IMG/VR virus record: IMGVR_UViG_3300020459_000017
Span: 1 to 45,894 of that record
Length of the DNA: 45,894 nt
Direction: 5' to 3' (one strand)
DNA from: a virus
Shown here: positions 6,640 through 11,460 of the stretch, one piece after another
How the letters are laid out: each line of letters begins with the position of its first letter
Position numbering within the stretch: the first letter of the stretch is position 1
The notes under the pieces: model-generated
Told to the model about the DNA's origin: nothing
The model's input: only the letters and a program-made list of their open reading frames with translations
Database searches by the model: none
Translations under genes and position numbers: made by a program

Positions 6640-6800
6640 TGTGACACATATACAAGTGGCACAGGTGGGCACCTAGATGCACAGACGCATGATGCACATA
6701 TACACTACATTATAGCATGTGACGCACATACATGTGTCACATCATGTGCAGGTTCATAAGGTGTCACATAGGTGGGCATGACACTTTATGAACTGGCACA
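6640..6800. repeat. Cluster of four 24-bp palindromes
   Basis: Copies lie at 6640-6663, 6718-6741, 6745-6768 and 6777-6800 (the last with a weak left arm). All fit TGTG-N16-CACA or a close variant with the same 24-bp length. None has a -10 at the 42-bp distance seen elsewhere. Short repeats AGGTGGGCA (6663, 6770) and GCACATA also occur here. Confidence 0.6.
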
Positions 6801-6861
6801 GCAATACCAATTCCGATTCTGTCCCTATTATAGCAGATCGGCATCAGAAATCAACGGGCAT

Positions 6862-6921
6862 TGTGACAGTTTGACGACTGGCACATAGGCATTAATAATT
6901 GTTTCATTATATTACTATTAT
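6862..6921 (+). promoter_or_regulatory. Palindrome-type promoter, target unclear
   Basis: The palindrome copy at 6862-6885 is centred 42.5 bp before a TATTAT at 6916-6921. A GTG at 6940 preceded by GGGGGA could be its start codon, giving an amino-terminal extension of the 7114 gene. A small hairpin (GCAGT/ACTGC, about 6958-6973) follows. Confidence 0.4.
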
Positions 6922-7028
6922 TATTTCATCGCAGGGGGAGTGTCGAATATTGATCTAGCAGTTACATCACTGCTCCTTTCCTCTTATACCCATATTATAG
7001 TCCAACCAGCACGGAAATCTACCGACCT

Positions 7029-7088
7029 TGTGCCACTTTATGAACTGGCACACTGGGTATGGCATAGTCTGGAAATATGGGCAATAAT
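7029..7088 (+). promoter_or_regulatory. Palindrome-type promoter for the 7114 gene
   Basis: The palindrome at 7029-7052 (arms TGTGCCACTT and AACTGGCACA) is centred 42.5 bp before AATAAT at 7083-7088. The leader ATACCAAACAAA at 7094-7105 is repeated at 9849-9860 before the 9869 gene. ATG 7114 lies 31 bases after the -10 start. Confidence 0.55.
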
Positions 7089-7113
7089 AGGGCATACCAA
7101 ACAAATCATTCAA

Positions 7114-7356
7114 ATGATTCAATCAGAGCAATTAGGAAGGCATTTCTGGATCTCACCTGATGGAGATTTTTGCAGTTGCCCTACTTTCATAGATGGAACA
7201 CCTGATGCAGCAAATATTGATTACCTCGAAGAGTGGCAAGGGGATGATTTAGGCATCCTAGAGTTTAATGAAATTATCAAAATATATCAACGCCTCATGT
7301 ATAGAAAGGAGGCAGGAGTAGGGGGTTGGGGATTACCCGATTATGTGACAGTTTAG
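7114..7356 (+). CDS. Hypothetical protein
   Basis: This 80-residue protein is read from ATG 7114. The frame is open back to GTG 6940, which would add 58 residues. That extension encodes a palindrome copy and a repeated intergenic module, and ATG 7114 has the same leader and -10 distance as its neighbours, so I prefer it. The product starts MIQSEQLGRHFWISPDGDF and has an acidic middle. Its function is unknown. Its TAG stop lies inside the palindrome at 7344-7367. Confidence 0.6.
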   Translation: MIQSEQLGRHFWISPDGDFCSCPTFIDGTPDAANIDYLEEWQGDDLGILEFNEIIKIYQRLMYRKEAGVGGWGLPDYVTV

Positions 7357-7403
7357 ATACTGGCACACTAGGGGTTGAAAAATACCCCTTCCCATTTTAA
7401 TAT
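7344..7403 (+). promoter_or_regulatory. Palindrome-type promoter with hairpin, for the 7431 gene
   Basis: The palindrome at 7344-7367 is followed by a hairpin AGGGG/CCCCT (7370-7374, 7385-7389). Its loop carries TTGAAA (7375-7380) as a -35, with TAATAT (7398-7403) 17 bases later as a -10. The palindrome centre is 42.5 bp before the -10. Confidence 0.55.
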
Positions 7404-7430
7404 TAAATCATTCACCCAAAGGTTTCAAAC

Positions 7431-7682
7431 ATGGAATTAATTCCACTCGGTTCTAATCAAACTCAAATCAACCTTAAGAATGGAGACTCAGTCTTCTTCA
7501 GTTATCGGACACCCGTGGCGTGTCTGACCATGAACGGGTATTACAAGACCTCTAAAAAGTGGAGCGTAACCACTTCAAGGCATATTAACAAGTGGTTAGG
7601 GGGAGTCCTTGCCAAAGAGCAACCCCAGGAATATTTTGATTCACTTGTTGTTGCCGAGTCAATGGCAAATGTGCCACTTTAG
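7431..7682 (+). CDS. Conserved phage hypothetical protein
   Basis: This 83-residue protein has a compact conserved-looking core: VFFSYRTPVACL, then YYKTSKKWSVTTSRHINKWL. I recall a family of small uncharacterised phage proteins with this SYxTPVA...TSxHINKWL pattern. ATG 7431 is preceded by AAAGG at 7418-7422. The TAG stop lies in the palindrome of the next promoter. The function is unknown; the basic conserved part could bind nucleic acid. Confidence 0.75.
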   Translation: MELIPLGSNQTQINLKNGDSVFFSYRTPVACLTMNGYYKTSKKWSVTTSRHINKWLGGVLAKEQPQEYFDSLVVAESMANVPL

Positions 7683-7729
7683 AAACTGGCACACAAGGGG
7701 GTAGACAACTCTATCCCCTACCCTATAAT
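7670..7729 (+). promoter_or_regulatory. Palindrome-type promoter with hairpin, upstream of the structured leader
   Basis: The palindrome at 7670-7693 is centred 42.5 bp before TATAAT (7724-7729). A nine-pair hairpin with one G-T pair (7696-7704 with 7711-7719) overlaps the -35 hexamer TAGACA (7702-7707); the spacer is 16 bases. This is the clearest member of the promoter class. Confidence 0.7.
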
Positions 7730-7735
7730 AAACAC

Positions 7736-7797
7736 ATAAGGGGCAAGGCGATCCGATAGGATTTAATCCCAAACTGCCAAATTGGGTTGCCCCTTTT
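7736..7797 (+). ncRNA. Structured leader or small RNA ending in a terminator
   Basis: Starting near the predicted transcription start, GGGGCAA (7740-7746) pairs with TTGCCCC (7787-7793), which is followed by TTTT. Inside are ATCC-GATA-GGAT and CCCAA/TTGGG (7768-7772, 7782-7786), giving a three-way junction. It could be an attenuator, a riboswitch-like leader for the gene at 7829, or an independent small RNA. I do not recognise a known class. Confidence 0.45.
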
Positions 7798-7828
7798 ATA
7801 ATTCTTTACAAGTTCAACATTCACAGAC

Positions 7829-7951
7829 ATGGACGACTTTCTATTTGACGCTGACTCTGCTCTTGATGCTCTTATCAATGAGGGAATCCAAGAGGACGAA
7901 GATCAGGACAAACCCTTTGACAGTTGGTTAAAATCATCTCAGGACTTTTAA
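7829..7951 (+). CDS. Small acidic protein
   Basis: This 40-residue, highly acidic peptide (MDDFLFDADSALDAL, then EDEDQDKPFD) lies downstream of the structured leader. TATAAT at 7798-7803 may provide a second promoter. It ends in TAATG with the next gene, supporting translation. No family is recognised. Confidence 0.6.
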   Translation: MDDFLFDADSALDALINEGIQEDEDQDKPFDSWLKSSQDF

Positions 7952-8106
7952 TGCAAGAGCATCACTCTTCACTCTACAATGAGGTCTGCCATTATTTTGA
8001 TGGTCATGTGACAGTTTCTAAAGTGTCACAACATAGGTTTACAAAGGAAGACAAACCTACTAAGATAAAAGTAATCAGGCGAAGAAACGCCCTCACCGAT
8101 TTTTAA
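7951..8106 (+). CDS. Small basic protein
   Basis: This is a 51-residue protein from ATG 7951, coupled to the previous stop. An upstream in-frame GTG at 7924 is less likely. The second half is strongly basic (KEDKPTKIKVIRRRNAL). The palindrome at 8007-8030 lies inside this gene and encodes HVTVSKVSQH, so the regulatory site and coding sequence share bases. The function is unknown. Confidence 0.6.
   Translation: MQEHHSSLYNEVCHYFDGHVTVSKVSQHRFTKEDKPTKIKVIRRRNALTDF
8007..8066 (+). promoter_or_regulatory. Intragenic palindrome-type promoter for the 8109 gene
   Basis: The palindrome at 8007-8030 has outer arms TGTGACA and TGTCACA fully paired and is centred 42.5 bp before TAAGAT at 8061-8066. The leader to ATG 8109 is longer than usual and holds a small GGCG/CGCC hairpin (8079-8091). 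Confidence 0.5.
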
Positions 8107-8108
8107 CC

Positions 8109-8261
8109 ATGTCCCACCCAGTTAACACCGAAATTCTTGAGAACCTTTACGAGGAGGCACTTGAGGAAATAGGCATAAAAGGCGACTCACCTTTTTTCAT
8201 GGATGCTGTTAAAATAGCAAAGCAGCAAGCAATGGATAAATTTCTATCCATGTGCCAATAA
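8109..8261 (+). CDS. Small hypothetical protein
   Basis: This 50-residue, mostly helical protein (TEILENLYEEALEEIG, then VKIAKQQAMDKFLSM) starts two bases after the upstream stop. Its TAA is embedded in the palindrome at 8251-8274. No family is recognised. Confidence 0.65.
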   Translation: MSHPVNTEILENLYEEALEEIGIKGDSPFFMDAVKIAKQQAMDKFLSMCQ

Positions 8262-8309
8262 TCAAAGTGGCACAAGGGAGGTTTAATTCCTCCCTTTCTT
8301 TCTTATAAT
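8251..8309 (+). promoter_or_regulatory. Palindrome-type promoter with hairpin, for the 8338 gene
   Basis: The palindrome at 8251-8274 is followed by an eight-pair hairpin AAGGGAGG/CCTCCCTT (8274-8296). Its loop carries TTTAAT (8282-8287) as a weak -35, and TATAAT lies at 8304-8309 after a 16-base spacer. The palindrome centre is 41.5 bp before the -10. The leader repeats TTATAATAAGTACATCA. Confidence 0.65.
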
Positions 8310-8337
8310 AAGTACATCAACAAAACATCATTTCAAA

Positions 8338-8529
8338 ATGGGTTACACAATCGAAGTTCCAGCAGCACCAGAGAATCAGGAATTCACAACTGATTTGGAT
8401 AGAGCAACCGATCTATGCTATGACCTATCGGTTGAATTTGGTTACGCCTGTGTGCGTAATGACATCACTGGAGACATTGAATTGGACTACGGTGACATCA
8501 TGGAATTAGTAGAAAATCATATCGTTTGA
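8338..8529 (+). CDS. Small acidic hypothetical protein
   Basis: This 63-residue protein starts 34 bases after its -10. The leader ends CATTTCAAAATG, a form repeated before 9304, and has no Shine-Dalgarno sequence. It is acidic and aromatic (DLSVEFGYACVRNDITGDIELDYGD, residues 29 on, described as a predicted sheet). No family is recognised. Its TGA begins the element TGATTTTCTTAA shared with the end of the 9066 gene. Confidence 0.7.
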   Translation: MGYTIEVPAAPENQEFTTDLDRATDLCYDLSVEFGYACVRNDITGDIELDYGDIMELVENHIV

Positions 8530-8577
8530 TTTTCTTAAGATTTGGGAGGTTGAAAAATGCCTCCCTTCCATTATAAT
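8527..8577 (+). promoter_or_regulatory. Second-type promoter with hairpin, for the 8600 gene
   Basis: TGATTTTCTTAAGATTT (8527-8543) stands where the palindrome would be. Then a GGGAGG/CCTCCC hairpin (8544-8565) carries TTGAAA (8550-8555) in its loop as a -35. TATAAT follows at 8572-8577 after a 16-base spacer. Confidence 0.65.
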
Positions 8578-8599
8578 AAACGTAGCAACAAAAACAATC

Positions 8600-8845
8600 A
8601 TGCTTTTTGAAATCATCTCCGACAATGTTGACTTTATGTTCACTGATGTTGAAGAAATCGGAACCAGCGACGTCAGCATATGCGTCAATCGGATCATTAA
8701 AGAGTATGCACCATTCACTGAGGACTATGCCTCAACGCCTACCAGGCAGGTCATCCGACGCATGGTTAACAACTGTATCTCAACATTAAATGACCTACAT
8801 GAGACGCAATGTTGGGAAAATGCATTTTACATAAGAGAGTCATAA
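8600..8845 (+). CDS. Hypothetical protein
   Basis: This 81-residue protein has an acidic N-terminal half and a more basic C-terminal helix (TRQVIRRMVNNCISTLNDL). ATG 8600 is 28 bases after the -10 start, with an A-rich leader and no Shine-Dalgarno sequence. The TAA stop is in the loop of the terminator hairpin. No family is recognised. Confidence 0.7.
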   Translation: MLFEIISDNVDFMFTDVEEIGTSDVSICVNRIIKEYAPFTEDYASTPTRQVIRRMVNNCISTLNDLHETQCWENAFYIRES

Positions 8846-8860
8846 GACTCTCTTTTTTTT
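8833..8860 (+). terminator. Intrinsic terminator containing the stop codon
   Basis: AAGAGAGTC (8833-8841) pairs with GACTCTCTT (8846-8854), followed by a run of T to 8860. The four-base loop holds most of the TAA stop codon at 8843-8845. A second inverted repeat (GTCTTTT/AAAAGAC, 8861-8880) follows directly. Confidence 0.85.
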
Positions 8861-8982
8861 GTCTTTTATAAAAAAAAGACGACACCCTGGGTGGCGAACA
8901 TTTTTGTCATCAGAGCGACCCTGCTCCTCTCTTTGTTTGTTACTCTTATTATAATGCAGCAGCGACAGAAATCATCCGACCC

Positions 8983-9041
8983 TGTGACACTTATTAAACT
9001 GGCACAACTGGCACCCCATTATGCAGACCACTTGCTAAGAT
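8983..9041 (+). promoter_or_regulatory. Palindrome-type promoter for the 9066 gene
   Basis: The palindrome at 8983-9006 is centred 41.5 bp before TAAGAT at 9036-9041. About 30 bp upstream is a TATAAT (8950-8955) that is part of a three-copy composite module. No -35 is visible. Confidence 0.5.
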
Positions 9042-9065
9042 AAAGGTATGGAAAACAAAAACACC

Positions 9066-9230
9066 ATGTTCAACAAAGACTTAACTCCTGCCTTTGGCGG
9101 TGCTGTTCTTATGAATGAAGCAGCAAAAAAGGATAAAGCAGTCATGGCAGCATTGACAAAACTTGCAGAGGACGACTTCACTTTCAGAAGTCACCCTACA
9201 GGACATTGGAACATCAGCGACAAAGACTGA
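9066..9230 (+). CDS. Small hypothetical protein
   Basis: This is a 54-residue protein from ATG 9066. An in-frame ATG at 9048 would lie only about seven bases after the -10 hexamer, essentially at the transcript start. ATG 9066 gives the usual 30-base spacing and an AACAAAAACACC leader like that of the 8600 gene. The product has an alanine/lysine helix (NEAAKKDKAVMAALTKLAED). The function is unknown. Confidence 0.6.
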   Translation: MFNKDLTPAFGGAVLMNEAAKKDKAVMAALTKLAEDDFTFRSHPTGHWNISDKD

Positions 9231-9278
9231 TTTTCTTAACATTTCAGGGGTAGGCAACTGCCCCTTTTCCATTATACT
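9228..9278 (+). promoter_or_regulatory. Second-type promoter with hairpin, for the 9304 gene
   Basis: TGATTTTCTTAACATTT (9228-9244) is followed by an AGGGG/CCCCT hairpin (9246-9265) with TAGGCA (9251-9256) as the -35. TATACT lies at 9273-9278 after a 16-base spacer. The layout and distances equal those at 8527-8577. Confidence 0.6.
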
Positions 9279-9303
9279 AAAGACAACAAACAGGCATTTC
9301 AAA

Positions 9304-9786
9304 ATGACTTCACTCTCAACCAACTGGCAGACTCCTTGGATCAATAACGTAAATTGGTTAATCGACTTGGTCAATGACCTTGGCGACCATGCGACTGACT
9401 ACATTACAGACATTCGCACTATTGCCGACCAACTGTTAGAAGGCGACACTATTAGAGATGAGGTCGAAGAGTTTGCAGACACCCACGGGGTTCACAATCT
9501 AATGTTTTTGCAGGATTACAAAACCGCAGTCGAAGAACTCTCTGAGAGCATTGTAGAGGAATTTCTGGAGGACTTCGGCATGGACATGATTGAACACGCC
9601 CCTGAGATGTATCAAGGCGAATACTACAGCGGAGCAGATTTTGCCGAGAGCATCGTCTCCGACTGCTATGATACAAGAGACTATCCAACATGGGTCCAAG
9701 TGGACTGGGAGGCGACCTGGGACTATGCTCTATCATACGACTACACTATCACTGAGTCGGGTTACGTGTTTAATAGCAACTATTAG
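9304..9786 (+). CDS. ArdA-like antirestriction protein candidate
   Basis: This 160-residue, strongly acidic protein is read from ATG 9304, 31 bases after its -10; the longer open frame back to 9163 covers the previous gene and promoter. The C-terminal half resembles ArdA: GEYYSGADFAE at residues 105-115, VDWEATWDYAL at 133-143 (compare the YIDYEAMARDL form) and a closing GYVF at 153-156. Length and acidity also fit ArdA, a DNA-mimicking dimer that inhibits type I restriction enzymes. The N-terminal half is less similar. The call rests on motif memory, so a family member of other function is possible. Confidence 0.55.
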   Translation: MTSLSTNWQTPWINNVNWLIDLVNDLGDHATDYITDIRTIADQLLEGDTIRDEVEEFADTHGVHNLMFLQDYKTAVEELSESIVEEFLEDFGMDMIEHAPEMYQGEYYSGADFAESIVSDCYDTRDYPTWVQVDWEATWDYALSYDYTITESGYVFNSNY

Positions 9787-9842
9787 ACCAGTTGGGGAAG
9801 TGGCACACGCTTCCCCTATTCGTTCCTTTATCCCCTTATAAT
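9784..9842 (+). promoter_or_regulatory. Palindrome-type promoter with hairpin, for the 9869 gene
   Basis: A degenerate palindrome (left arm CCAGTT, right arm AAGTGGCACA ending at 9807) is centred 41.5 bp before TATAAT at 9837-9842. Its right arm forms the loop of a GGGGAAG/CTTCCCC hairpin (9794-9816). It also contains the TAG stop of the upstream gene. Confidence 0.55.
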
Positions 9843-9868
9843 AAGTGTATACCAAACAAAGCAACTCT

Positions 9869-10078
9869 ATGGCAAAGGCAATCGGAACAGTAAGAGCAAC
9901 CGACACCAATGTTAAGGGGCACGTTCTGAGAGCATCATCAGGCGGTGGCATGACCTTCACAAAGGCACGGGGTTTGGGTAAGTGCATGGTCAAAGACCTT
10001 GACGGTGTGATCGCAAGGGCAAAAGCACAGTATAGGTCAGACCGCAGAGCAATGGTCAGACAGGGGTCAGCGACCTAA
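9869..10078 (+). CDS. Small basic hypothetical protein
   Basis: This is a 69-residue basic protein from ATG 9869, 32 bases after its -10; an upstream ATG at 9845 is too close to the promoter. It contains SSGGGMTFTKARGLGKC and an arginine-rich tail (RAKAQYRSDRRAMVRQ). It may bind nucleic acid. No family is recognised. Confidence 0.65.
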   Translation: MAKAIGTVRATDTNVKGHVLRASSGGGMTFTKARGLGKCMVKDLDGVIARAKAQYRSDRRAMVRQGSAT

Positions 10079-10100
10079 CTGGCACAGTGGGTGCGTGTAT

Positions 10101-10152
10101 CGGCAGTTGCCCCCGTTGGGGGTTGCCGCCCCCCCGTGGCGTTAAAAACGCC
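10101..10152 (+). terminator. Two GC-rich hairpins after region B2
   Basis: CGGCA-GCCCCC pairs with GGGGG-TGCCG across 10101-10127, and GGCGTT/AACGCC forms a second hairpin at 10138-10152. No long T run follows, so termination is likely but not certain. A palindrome half-site (AACTGGCACA) precedes them at 10077-10086, with no -10 at the usual distance. Confidence 0.5.
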
Positions 10153-10250
10153 TAACTACCCTAACCTACAAAGTGTTACGGAAGCGAGAACAATATCACA
10201 TCCAATATCAAATTTTTTTTCGCTGTATAAAAATCCTCACAGGGTCGCAG

Positions 10251-10279
10251 TTGCAAAAGATTCGCAATTACTATATAAT
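10251..10279 (+). promoter_or_regulatory. Sigma-70 promoter for the 10300 operon
   Basis: TTGCAA (10251-10256) and TATAAT (10274-10279) are 17 bases apart. No 24-bp palindrome is present upstream, unlike the region B promoters. Confidence 0.65.
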
Positions 10280-10299
10280 GCGAGAAGAGAAGACTTGTA

Positions 10300-10470
10300 A
10301 TGCGAAAAAATTCCGAGCAAAATATTCGCCCCATAGAGATTGATCCAGTAACAAATGAATATACATTAACAATACCAGAGTGGTTGTTAAATGATATGGG
10401 ATGGTATGAAGGAACAGAATTAGAGTGGTTACAAGATTCAGACGATATTTTTATTAGAGAAGCAGAATGA
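10300..10470 (+). CDS. AbrB/SpoVT-like small DNA-binding protein
   Basis: This 56-residue protein runs from ATG 10300 to TGA 10468-10470. Residues from about 20 on read YTLTIPEWLLNDMGWYEG and then TELEWLQDSDDIFIRE. This fits the swapped-hairpin AbrB/MazE pattern (tIP..ll..lGw..Gt.le......i.i). Such proteins are dimeric DNA binders acting as transition regulators or antitoxins. No toxin gene is adjacent, so a stand-alone regulator is more likely. It is coupled to the next gene by ATGA. Confidence 0.6.
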   Translation: MRKNSEQNIRPIEIDPVTNEYTLTIPEWLLNDMGWYEGTELEWLQDSDDIFIREAE

Positions 10471-10637
10471 GTACCTTTCACATATACTTAAATGATCGTT
10501 GTTTGTTTAAGGATTTGGATGAAGAAGAGTTTGAAGTTATATGGGGAAGGTTATACAGATCATACTATAAGGAAGAGATAACATATACAGAGATTACGGA
10601 TATCCCTAATGAACAATATATCGAAGCATCTTATTGA
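10467..10637 (+). CDS. Small conserved-looking hypothetical protein
   Basis: This 56-residue protein begins MSTFHIYLNDRCLFKDL and has EEEFEVIWGRLYRSYY in the middle. It looks like a small protein frequent next to glycosyltransferase or structural genes in T4-like cyanophages; I cannot name it. ATG overlaps the upstream stop. Its TGA overlaps the -35 of the next promoter. Confidence 0.7.
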   Translation: MSTFHIYLNDRCLFKDLDEEEFEVIWGRLYRSYYKEEITYTEITDIPNEQYIEASY

Positions 10638-10662
10638 CGTTATAAGTAGATTGATGTATAAT
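10634..10662 (+). promoter_or_regulatory. Sigma-70 promoter for the sugar cassette
   Basis: TTGACG (10634-10639) and TATAAT (10657-10662) are 17 bases apart, 23 bases before ATG 10685. The following genes overlap or abut to 15599, so this may drive the cassette. Confidence 0.7.
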
Positions 10663-10684
10663 ATTGATGTAATTACATAACGTT

Positions 10685-11440
10685 ATGGCAAAAGGATTTA
10701 CAGTAAAAGCAAAATCTCCTGTCGTTAAGAAAGAACCTGAATGGGATTTCGATAAAGCAAGGGAGATGATGAAAGGTAAGACAGTTGTATTCTGTTTACC
10801 TGGTCGTGGTGTTTCATATCAGTTCTTGAAAAGTTTTGTACAGTTATGCTTTGATCTTGTCCAAACGGGTGCATCCATCCAAATCAGTCAAGATTATTCC
10901 TCAATGGTTAACTTCGCACGCTGCAAGTGTCTGGGTGCAAATGTTTTAAGAGGACCTAATCAGAAACCTTGGGATGGTAAGTTAAAGTATGATTATCAAT
11001 TATGGATTGATTCTGATATAGTATTCAATAGTGAAAAGTTCTGGCAATTAGTTCTTATGGATAAAGATCTTGCTGCTGGTTGGTATATGACAGAGGATGG
11101 AAGTACTACTTCTGTTGCACATTGGTTAGATGAAGATGATTTCAGAACGAATGGTGGAGTCATGAATCATGAAACTGGTGAGAGTATTGGTAAGCGTAAG
11201 AAACCATTTACAGTTGATTATACTGGGTTTGGTTGGTTATTAATCAAGCATGGTGTATTTGAACATGAAGGTTTACCTTATCCTTGGTTTGCTCCAAAGA
11301 TGCAGGTCTTTGAATCAGGTGAGGTTCAGGATATGTGTGGAGAAGATGTATCATTCTGCTTGGATGCTAAAGAAGCAGGCTTTGAAATATGGTGCGATCC
11401 ACGTGTCAGAGTTGGTCACGAGAAAACAAGGGTTATATAG
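10685..11440 (+). CDS. Glycosyltransferase, GT-A type with DxD motif
   Basis: This 251-residue protein has an N-terminal strand KTVVFCLPGRGVSYQFLKS (31-50), and WIDSDIVF with the metal-binding DSD at 109-111. It closes with GFGWLLIKHGVFE and GEDVSFCLDAKEAGFEIW, typical of the acceptor-side part of GT-A enzymes near the Anp1/GT2 groups. The family transfers a sugar from a nucleotide donor. Donor and acceptor are unknown; phage virion proteins, phage DNA or host lipopolysaccharide are candidates. It opens the sugar cassette behind its own promoter. The catalytic part appears intact. Confidence 0.8.
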   Translation: MAKGFTVKAKSPVVKKEPEWDFDKAREMMKGKTVVFCLPGRGVSYQFLKSFVQLCFDLVQTGASIQISQDYSSMVNFARCKCLGANVLRGPNQKPWDGKLKYDYQLWIDSDIVFNSEKFWQLVLMDKDLAAGWYMTEDGSTTSVAHWLDEDDFRTNGGVMNHETGESIGKRKKPFTVDYTGFGWLLIKHGVFEHEGLPYPWFAPKMQVFESGEVQDMCGEDVSFCLDAKEAGFEIWCDPRVRVGHEKTRVI

Positions 11441-11460
11441 AATAGCTAGCATACTATACA

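Larger units (their letters stand above)
6225..7113. other. Gene-poor regulatory stretch
   Basis: I see no convincing gene here. It contains a late-promoter match, eight TTCGTGTT octamers, a consensus sigma-70 promoter, an extended -10, and six copies of the 24-bp palindrome, four of them clustered at 6640-6800. An open frame from GTG 6940 crosses part of it, but that stretch looks like repeated intergenic modules. It separates region A from region B2. Confidence 0.7.

Noticed and set aside
6252-6800. The repeat-rich region as a CRISPR array
   Set aside because: Repeats are short (8-24 bp), irregularly spaced and sit on promoters; there are no uniform spacers and no cas genes.
6940-7113. Amino-terminal extension of the 7114 gene from GTG 6940
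   Set aside because: The stretch overlaps a duplicated intergenic module and a palindrome with a -10 at the usual distance before ATG 7114. GGGGGA before GTG and a possible -10 at 6916 keep it as an alternative, but the shorter start fits the neighbours.
7344-8274. The palindromes as plain intrinsic terminators
   Set aside because: They span stop codons and could pair in RNA, but no T run follows, copies occur inside genes, and their fixed distance to -10 elements is better explained by a DNA-binding site.
9452-9736. Antisense and alternative-frame open frames across 9452-9993
   Set aside because: They overlap the ArdA-like and 9869 genes, lack promoters on that strand, and are arginine/proline/serine-rich shadows caused by the higher GC content.
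6640-9807. The palindromes as host CRP sites
   Set aside because: CRP-type sites are TGTGA-N6-TCACA (16 bp). Here the conserved TGTG and CACA ends are 16 bases apart in a 24-bp unit with conserved inner AGTT/AACT bases, so the spacing does not fit.
10091-10300. Open frame of 69 codons with GTG start
   Set aside because: It crosses two strong hairpins and the 10251 promoter, has no ribosome binding site, and its composition is unlike a protein of this phage.
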